Shown in pieces: positions 4,843 through 9,731 of a stretch of DNA of 9,731 nucleotides. Source of the stretch: DATEOR01 sp046734455 (GTDB taxonomy: Bacteria; Actinomycetota; Thermoleophilia; Gaiellales; Gaiellaceae); assembly GCA_046734455.1 (NCBI GenBank), contig JBKPRJ010000047.1, forward strand, positions 1 to 9,731, given 5' to 3'. The notes under the pieces are model-generated. The model did not search any database. It saw nothing but the letters and a program-made list of their open reading frames with translations, and was not told the origin of the DNA. A program made the position numbers and the translations under genes. How positions within the stretch are numbered: position 1 is the first letter of the stretch; the number at the start of each line of letters is the position of its first letter.

Positions 4843-6645
4843 ATGGCCGATTTCCTGCCGATCGCCGAGCACGGGATCATGGGCGACCTCCACACGGTCG
4901 CGCTGACCGCCACGGACGGGACGATCGACTGGTACTGCTGCCCGTCCTTCGACTCGCCGAGCGTCTTCGCCTCGATCCTCGACCGTGAGAAGGGCGGCTA
5001 CTACCGCATCTCGCCGGCGATGGAGGGCTGGACGCCGAAGCAGCTGTATTTCCCGGACACGAACGTCCTCATCACGCGCTTCCTTTCGCCTGACGGGGTG
5101 GGGGAGATCCAGGGCTTCATGCCGATCGCGGAGTCGAAGGAGGACGTCCATCGCCACCGCCTCATCCGCCGGGTGGAGGGCGTGCGCGGCGAGATGCGCT
5201 TCCGAGTCGAGCTACAGCCGCGCTTCAACTACGGGCGCGACGAGCACGAGATCGTGCAGTACGAGCACGGTGTCGTCTTCCGCTCGCCGAGCCTCTGCCT
5301 CGCGCTCCAGGCGACGACGCCGATCGCCTGCGACGCAGGCGGGATCCACTGCGAGTTCACCGTGCGCGCGGGCTCGTCGGTGACCTTCGTCCTCGAGCGC
5401 GTCGAGCCGGATTACGTGCCGCGCGCCTACTCGGAAGCCGAGACCCGCGCCGCTTACGAGGAGACGATCGCCTTCTGGCGGAACTGGGTCTCTCGCTCGC
5501 AGTACCGGGGCCGCTGGCGCGAGATGGTCAACCGCTCGGCCCTGACGCTGAAGCTCCTCACGTACCGCCCCACCGGAGCGATCGTCGCGGCGCCGACGAC
5601 GAGCCTCCCCGAGGAGATCGGCGGCAGCCGCAACTGGGACTACCGCTACACGTGGATCCGGGATGCGGCCTTCTCCCTGTACGCACTCCTGCGCCTCGGA
5701 TTCACGGACGAGGCGGAGGCGTTCACCGGCTGGCTGCGGGAGCGCGTCGTCGCGCGCACGGACTCGGTCTCGGGCCCCCTCCAGATCATGTACGGGATCG
5801 ACGGGCGCAGCGATCTGACCGAGGAGACCCTGGACCACCTGGAGGGCTACCGGGGCTCGCAGCCGGTGCGGGTCGGGAACGGCGCCGCCGACCAGCTCCA
5901 GCTCGACATCTACGGAGAGCTCATGGACTCCGTGTACCTCTTCAACAAGTACGGCCGCCCGATCGCGCACGACGGGTGGGTGGAGCTCTCCGCGGTCACC
6001 GACTGGCTCTGCCAGAACTGGAACCAGCCCGACGAGGGGATCTGGGAAGTGCGGGGCGGGCGGCAGAACTTCACGTACTCGCGGCTCATGTGCTGGGTTG
6101 CGATCGAGCGAGCGATCCGGATCGCGCGCCACCGCGGCTTGCCAGGCGACCTCGACGCCTGGCGCGCCGCGCGCGACGCCATCTACCACCAGATCATGAG
6201 CCGGGGCTGGAACGAGCAGCGCCAGGCGTTCGTCCAGCATTTCGACACCGACGTCCTCGACGCGTCGATCCTCCTCATGCCGCTCGTGAAGTTCATCGCG
6301 CCGACGGACCCGCGCTGGCTGTCGACACTCGACGCGATCACGAAGGAGCTCGTCTCCGACAGCCTCGTCTACCGCTACAACGCTCGCGCTTCGCCCGACG
6401 GGGTCACCGGGGAAGAGGGCACCTTCTCAATCTGCTCGTTTTGGTACGTCGAGGCGCTCGCGCGCGCCGGACGGCTCGAGGAGGCCCGTCTCGCCTTCGA
6501 GAAGATGCTCACCTACGCCAACCATCTCGGGCTCTACTCCGAAGAGATCGGGCCGACCGGCGAACAGCTCGGCAACTTCCCGCAGGCCTTCACGCACCTC
6601 GCGCTGATCAGTGCGGCGGTGAACCTCGACCACCAGCTCGGGTAG
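4843..6645 (+). CDS. Glycoside hydrolase family 15 protein (glucoamylase/trehalase-like)
   Basis: A complete 600-residue bacterial GH15 enzyme, the usual length. It begins with the typical N-terminal beta-domain signature (PIAEHGIMGDLHTVAL, then DGTIDWYCCPSFDSPSVFA, about 6-44). The C-terminal (alpha/alpha)6 barrel carries the substrate-site motif NWDYRYTWIRDA (264-275), the DEGIWEVRGG segment (397-406) with the expected general acid glutamate, and EEIGPTGEQLGNFPQAFTH (567-585) with the expected general base. No signal peptide is present, so it acts in the cytoplasm, probably releasing glucose from alpha-glucans or trehalose by inversion. Mycobacterial homologues of this layout are trehalases, while others are glucoamylases or dextranases; the sequence alone does not decide. 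No other glycogen or trehalose genes are in view. Its 3' end converges on a possible small ORF 4 bp away. Confidence 0.95.
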   Translation: MADFLPIAEHGIMGDLHTVALTATDGTIDWYCCPSFDSPSVFASILDREKGGYYRISPAMEGWTPKQLYFPDTNVLITRFLSPDGVGEIQGFMPIAESKEDVHRHRLIRRVEGVRGEMRFRVELQPRFNYGRDEHEIVQYEHGVVFRSPSLCLALQATTPIACDAGGIHCEFTVRAGSSVTFVLERVEPDYVPRAYSEAETRAAYEETIAFWRNWVSRSQYRGRWREMVNRSALTLKLLTYRPTGAIVAAPTTSLPEEIGGSRNWDYRYTWIRDAAFSLYALLRLGFTDEAEAFTGWLRERVVARTDSVSGPLQIMYGIDGRSDLTEETLDHLEGYRGSQPVRVGNGAADQLQLDIYGELMDSVYLFNKYGRPIAHDGWVELSAVTDWLCQNWNQPDEGIWEVRGGRQNFTYSRLMCWVAIERAIRIARHRGLPGDLDAWRAARDAIYHQIMSRGWNEQRQAFVQHFDTDVLDASILLMPLVKFIAPTDPRWLSTLDAITKELVSDSLVYRYNARASPDGVTGEEGTFSICSFWYVEALARAGRLEEARLAFEKMLTYANHLGLYSEEIGPTGEQLGNFPQAFTHLALISAAVNLDHQLG

Positions 6646-6649
6646 CGGC

Positions 6650-6775
6650 TCAGGCGAGGAGCGCAACGACGACGAGCGCGAGAAGCGCAGCGAGCAACCA
6701 GACGAGGAGAAAGCTTGCGCCCACCTGGTCGAGCAGGTCAACAATCCGCCGGATGACGTTCTTGTCTTCGATCAT
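6650..6775 (-). CDS. Possible 41-residue single-span membrane protein
   Basis: The N-terminal half is polar and amphipathic (MIEDKNVIRRIVDLLDQVGA). The second half, residues 21-41, is one long hydrophobic helix rich in Leu, Val and Ala, with W26 near its start, ending at the C-terminus. It is therefore tail-anchored in form. Codons are mostly C/G-ending like the neighbouring genes. It fills the gap between the end of GH15 (4 bp away, convergent) and the proC promoter region, with its start divergent from proC by 99 bp. No strong Shine-Dalgarno is seen, only GGA 3 bases before the ATG. Of the three mini membrane ORFs in the window this is the most convincing. Function unknown. Confidence 0.48.
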   Translation of the reverse strand: MIEDKNVIRRIVDLLDQVGASFLLVWLLAALLALVVVALLA

Positions 6776-6862
6776 CGGTCCAAGCAGCTCTTTCTCGGTT
6801 GCGCCTCGCTGCCCGGGCTCCTTGTAAGGGCGATGTAATTCCTTCGAGCGCGGCAGCTGGGA

Positions 6863-6868
6863 TAGCGT
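6863..6868 (+). promoter_or_regulatory. Putative -10 box of proC
   Basis: TAGCGT (within GATAGCGTT) lies 6 bases before the proC ATG, again the spacing of a leaderless transcript; no Shine-Dalgarno is present. A -35 is not clear (TTCCTT at 6839-6844 is a weak candidate). Confidence 0.45.
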
Positions 6869-6874
6869 TCACCC

Positions 6875-7690
6875 ATGGCGAGCCGGAAGATTGCCGTCCT
6901 CGGAGCCGGAAAGGCCGGCGAAGCCCTGATCGCGGGCCTCGTCTCCTCGGGTTGGTGCACGGCTTCCGAGATAGTCGCGACCGCACTGCACGAGGAGCGG
7001 ATCAAGGAGCTCTCCGAGCGCCATGGGATCGAGACGACGCTCTCGAACGTCGACGCGGCCAGGGGGGCCGAGGTCGTCGTCATCGCCGTGAAGCCGCAGG
7101 ACATCGAGGCCCTCCTCGCGGATGTGGGCAGCACGCTCGAGGAGGAGCAGACCGTCATCTCGATCGCGGCGGCGATCCCCACGAGCCTCATCGAGAGCCA
7201 TCTGGGGGCGGGCGTGCCGGTCGTCCGCGCGATGCCGAACACGCCGGCGACGGTGCACGAGGGCATGGCCGGGATCTCGGCGGGCGCGCAGGCGCGCGAG
7301 GAGCACCTGGTCGTGGCCGAGGAGGTTCTCGGCTCGGTCGGACGCTCCGTGCGGGTCGACGAGGGTTACATGGACGCGATCACCGCGGTCTCGGGCTCCG
7401 GCCCCGCGTATTTCGCCTTGCTCGCCGAGTCGATGATCGAGGCGGGGATTCTCCTCGGCCTTTCCCGTGAGATCGCCACGGACCTCGTCGTCCAGACGAT
7501 GCTGGGAACGGCGAAGCTCCTCCGCGACGAGCGCATGCATCCCGTCGAGCTTCGCGAGATGGTCACTTCGCCCGGCGGGACGACGATCGCCGCGATCCGA
7601 GAGCTCGAGCAGGCAGGCGTCCGCGCGGCGTTTCTGAACGCCATCCAGGCCGCGATGAAGCGCTCGCAGGAGCTAGCGCAGGGCGGGTAG
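6875..7690 (+). CDS. proC: Pyrroline-5-carboxylate reductase
   Basis: 271 residues, the normal length. It catalyses the last step of proline synthesis, NAD(P)H-dependent reduction of 1-pyrroline-5-carboxylate to L-proline, in the cytoplasm. The N-terminal Rossmann fold starts at once with AVLGAGKAGEA (7-17; GAGKAG replaces the more usual GGGNMG but keeps the three glycines). The family motifs AVKPQD (71-76) and MPNTPA (120-125) follow. The C-terminal dimerisation and substrate domain contains the signature VSGSGPAYF (172-180) and TSPGGTT (231-237), where the substrate carboxylate binds. The ATG is placed directly before the first beta strand and after a leaderless-type -10 box. Its last 18 bases overlap the end of the convergent M23 peptidase gene. 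Confidence 0.97.
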   Translation: MASRKIAVLGAGKAGEALIAGLVSSGWCTASEIVATALHEERIKELSERHGIETTLSNVDAARGAEVVVIAVKPQDIEALLADVGSTLEEEQTVISIAAAIPTSLIESHLGAGVPVVRAMPNTPATVHEGMAGISAGAQAREEHLVVAEEVLGSVGRSVRVDEGYMDAITAVSGSGPAYFALLAESMIEAGILLGLSREIATDLVVQTMLGTAKLLRDERMHPVELREMVTSPGGTTIAAIRELEQAGVRAAFLNAIQAAMKRSQELAQGG

Positions 7691-8533
7691 CGGATCCACG
7701 GCGGCCCCGCGCCGCCGGACCTCGAAGTGGAGATGCGGCCCCGTGGCCTCGCCGGATGCCCCGACGCGGCCGATTCGCTCTCCGGCGACGACGCGCTCGC
7801 CGCGGTGCACGCCGATGTGTGACAGGTGCGCGTACATCGTGCGCACGTGGCGGCGGTGCCGAATGACGATGAGGTAGCCGAAGCCGCCGCTCGACCATCC
7901 GGCCTTGACGACACGGCCCTTCCTCGCGGCCCGCACGCGGGCGCCGTACGGAGCGGGGAAGTCGAGCCCGGCATGGAAGCGGTTCCCGCGCGGCCCGAAG
8001 CGATCGCCGAAAGGCGCATTGACGGGACGCCGGAGCCCGAAGGGAACGCGGGGCCGCCCGCGCCGCAGGGCGCGGACGCTCGCCGGGCCCGCCACGCCGT
8101 CGACGCCCAGGTGCGCCCAGCGCTGGAACCGACGCAGCGCTGCGTCCGTGTGCGGGCCGAAGTCGCCGTCGAGGGTGCCCGAGGGGAACCCGTGCCAGGC
8201 GAGCCTGAATTGCAGGGCGGCGACGTCCCAGCCCCGGTTCCCGTTGTGGAGCATGCGGTCTCCGAGCCGGTGGCGCGCATAGCGGCCGAGGGCGCGTCTC
8301 GTCTGCGGGCCCGGGATCCCGTCCACCACGATTCCGGCACGGCGCTGCAGCGCCCGGACGGCGTGGCGCGTTCGCGGCCCCATGACACCGTCGATGGTGC
8401 CTCCGTAGAGCCCGCGCGCCTGAAGCCCGACCTGGAGGGCGGCGACGTTGGCGGTTCGGCCCGCATGCGCACCGGAGACGAGCGCGAGCAAGCCGACGAG
8501 CGCGAGCAGCGTAATGCCTGCTCTGAAAGCCAT
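7673..8533 (-). CDS. Secreted peptidoglycan endopeptidase: two PG-binding domains plus M23 (LytM) domain
   Basis: 286 residues. A signal peptide (about 1-24: R4, a hydrophobic core, then SGAHA-G) sends it out of the cell. Two PG_binding_1 repeats follow, about 28-82 and 102-155, each with the ALQ...L...G..DG..GP.T..A pattern. The C-terminal M23 zinc peptidase domain (about 170-282) is complete: H187 and D191 in HAGLD, H236 in YAHLSH, and H267/H269 in the HLH motif supply the zinc and catalytic ligands. Such enzymes cut peptide cross-links in peptidoglycan during growth or division. All key residues are present, so it should be active rather than a LytM-type regulator. A purine-rich GAAAGAAAG lies 6 bases before the ATG as a weak ribosome site. 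It converges on proC (18-bp overlap) and diverges from the trpB-like gene. Confidence 0.95.
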   Translation of the reverse strand: MAFRAGITLLALVGLLALVSGAHAGRTANVAALQVGLQARGLYGGTIDGVMGPRTRHAVRALQRRAGIVVDGIPGPQTRRALGRYARHRLGDRMLHNGNRGWDVAALQFRLAWHGFPSGTLDGDFGPHTDAALRRFQRWAHLGVDGVAGPASVRALRRGRPRVPFGLRRPVNAPFGDRFGPRGNRFHAGLDFPAPYGARVRAARKGRVVKAGWSSGGFGYLIVIRHRRHVRTMYAHLSHIGVHRGERVVAGERIGRVGASGEATGPHLHFEVRRRGAAVDPLPALR

Positions 8534-8561
8534 GAGCAGCTTTCTTTCGCTGCGAGACGGG

Positions 8562-8591
8562 ACTATCCTCGCCCGCGATGACCGAAACCAA
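8562..8591 (-). promoter_or_regulatory. Putative promoter of the M23 peptidase gene
   Basis: On the minus strand, TTGGTT (8591-8586), 18 bases of spacer, then GATAGT (8567-8562). The start codon is 28 bases downstream, leaving a short leader with a purine-rich ribosome site. The -35 lies inside the first codons of the divergent trpB-like gene. Confidence 0.5.
8564..8569 (+). promoter_or_regulatory. Putative -10 box of the trpB-like gene
   Basis: TATCCT lies 8 bases before the ATG at 8578; no Shine-Dalgarno is present, so the mRNA is probably leaderless. It shares four bases with the minus-strand -10 of the M23 gene. The -35 region (TTTCTT, 8541-8546) is weak. Confidence 0.55.
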
Positions 8592-9731
8592 GGTGCTGCT
8601 GCCGGAATCCGCGCTCCCCGACCGCTGGTACAACGTGGCGGCCGACATGCCGAACCGGCCGCAGCCGGTCCTGCACCCCGGAACCGGCCAGCCGGTGGGC
8701 CCGGACGACCTCGCTCCGCTCTTTCCGATGGAGCTCATCCTCCAGGAGGTCTCCGACGCGCCTGAGATTCCCATCCCGGATCCGGTACGCGAGATCCTCC
8801 GCCTCTGGCGCCCGACGCCGCTCTTTCGCGCGCACCGTCTCGAGCAGGCGCTGGGGACGAAGTCGCGCATCTTCTACAAGTACGAGGGCGTGTCGCCGGC
8901 CGGCAGCCACAAGCCGAACACCGCTGTCGCCCAGGCCTACTACTCGAAGCAGGAAGGTCGCGAGCGCCTCGCCACCGAGACCGGCGCCGGGCAGTGGGGA
9001 AGCGCGCTCGCGCTCGCGTGCCGGCTTCTGGGGCTCGAGTGCAAGGTCTACATGGTCAAAGTCTCGTACCACCAGAAGCCGTACCGGCGGTCGATGATGG
9101 AGACCTGGGGCGCGAGCGTTGTGGCGAGCCCTTCCGAGGAGACGCAGTCGGGGCGGGCGATTCTCGAGGCCGACCCGGAGTCCCCGGGCAGCCTCGGGAT
9201 CGCAATCTCGGAGGCCGTCGAAGACGCGGCGGGTCGGGGCGACACCGCGTATGCGCTCGGAAGCGTCCTCAACCACGTCCTCCTCCACCAGACCGTGATC
9301 GGCCAGGAGGCGCTCGCCCAGATGGACCTTGCGGGCGCGTTCCCGGATGTCGTGATCGGCTGCGTGGGCGGCGGCTCGAACTTCGCCGGCCTTGCGTTCC
9401 CCTTCATCCGCGAGAAGATCGCCGGCAAGGAGATCGACGTGCTCGCCTGCGAGCCGGCCGCGTGCCCGACGCTCACGCGCGGCCCGTTCGCCTACGACTT
9501 CGGCGACACCGGCCGGCTGACTCCGTTGGTGCCCATGCACACCCTGGGCCACGACTTCGTGCCGGCCGGGATCCACGCAGGCGGCCTGCGCTACCACGGC
9601 GTCGCCCCTCTCATCTCCCAGCTCGTCCTCGACGGTCTCGTCCGCGCCGAGGCCTACGCGCAGAACGACGTCTTCGCGAGCGCGGTCACGTTCGCGGGCA
9701 CCGAAGGGATCATTCCGGCGCCGGAGTCCGC
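8578..9731 (+). CDS. trpB: Tryptophan synthase beta chain, TrpB2 type (3' end beyond right edge)
   Basis: 384 codons are visible; TrpB2 proteins are about 440-455 residues, so about 60 are missing. The PLP-dependent enzyme joins indole and serine to make tryptophan. The PLP lysine is K112 in GVSPAGSHKPNTAV (104-117), the form typical of the TrpB2 subfamily. The catalytic glutamate lies in ETGAGQWG (134-141), and the phosphate-binding loop GGGSN is at 264-268. RPTPL (78-82) and the N-terminal extension (DRWYNVAADMP) also fit TrpB2 rather than TrpB1. TrpB2 enzymes often lack a partner TrpA and may use free indole or serve in indole salvage. No trpA or other trp gene is in the window, but the downstream side is not visible. 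The start ATG follows a leaderless-type -10 box. Confidence 0.94.
   Translation, partial: MTETKVLLPESALPDRWYNVAADMPNRPQPVLHPGTGQPVGPDDLAPLFPMELILQEVSDAPEIPIPDPVREILRLWRPTPLFRAHRLEQALGTKSRIFYKYEGVSPAGSHKPNTAVAQAYYSKQEGRERLATETGAGQWGSALALACRLLGLECKVYMVKVSYHQKPYRRSMMETWGASVVASPSEETQSGRAILEADPESPGSLGIAISEAVEDAAGRGDTAYALGSVLNHVLLHQTVIGQEALAQMDLAGAFPDVVIGCVGGGSNFAGLAFPFIREKIAGKEIDVLACEPAACPTLTRGPFAYDFGDTGRLTPLVPMHTLGHDFVPAGIHAGGLRYHGVAPLISQLVLDGLVRAEAYAQNDVFASAVTFAGTEGIIPAPES

Noticed and set aside
4620..4913. N-terminal extension of the coiled-coil gene to an ATG at 4913
   Set aside because: The extension runs antisense into GH15, is basic low-complexity sequence, and skips the ATG at 4619 that follows a -10 box and begins the coiled coil.
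5212..6240. 342-residue minus-strand open frame inside the GH15 gene
   Set aside because: Antisense shadow of a complete GH15 enzyme with all family motifs; no domain or promoter is recognisable in it.
8563..9597. 344-residue minus-strand open frame opposite the trpB-like gene
   Set aside because: Antisense shadow of a clear TrpB2; low-complexity Arg/Ala/Leu composition.

Overview
The window is GC-rich DNA with densely packed genes on both strands. It looks like an actinobacterial chromosome, probably a deep-branching lineage such as class Thermoleophilia (Gaiellales or Solirubrobacterales relatives). The grounds are the strong C/G preference at third codon positions, an actinobacterial-type two-domain methyltransferase, a TrpB2-type tryptophan synthase beta chain, and several genes whose ATG lies only 6-8 bases after a -10-like hexamer, the spacing expected for leaderless mRNAs. 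The lineage is inferred, not proven. I see no phage, transposon, CRISPR array or integrase; this is mostly ordinary housekeeping chromosome with a few odd intergenic pieces.

Left part (1-3.5 kb): a class I SAM-dependent methyltransferase on the minus strand runs off the left edge. It is divergent from a tRNA-Pro(GGG) gene followed by a hairpin terminator. Next come a small two-helix K+ channel (plus) and a ClC-type chloride transporter or channel (minus), whose 3' ends overlap by 32 bp. A 61-residue charged protein starts 36 bp from the ClC start, from what looks like a leaderless promoter.

Middle part (3.5-4.8 kb): a possible 31-residue membrane peptide; then a gene-poor stretch (3606-3890) with repeated TGTGGA / TCCACA words, an AT-rich patch and four consecutive stem-loops, which may be a small structured RNA; then a 242-residue coiled-coil protein (minus); then a strong C6/G6 hairpin and a possible 29-residue membrane peptide. 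This is the least explained section.

Right part (4.8-9.7 kb): a complete GH15 glucan/trehalose hydrolase (plus), a possible 41-residue membrane peptide (minus), proC for the last step of proline synthesis (plus), a secreted peptidoglycan endopeptidase with two PG-binding domains and an M23 domain (minus, overlapping the end of proC by 18 bp), and a divergent trpB2-like gene (plus) cut by the right edge. The last two genes appear to share overlapping back-to-back -10 elements.

The genes are mostly monocistronic and alternate in strand, so there is no single pathway here. Loose themes are ion homeostasis (K+ channel next to ClC), alpha-glucan or trehalose breakdown, amino-acid synthesis (ProC, TrpB) and cell-wall remodelling.
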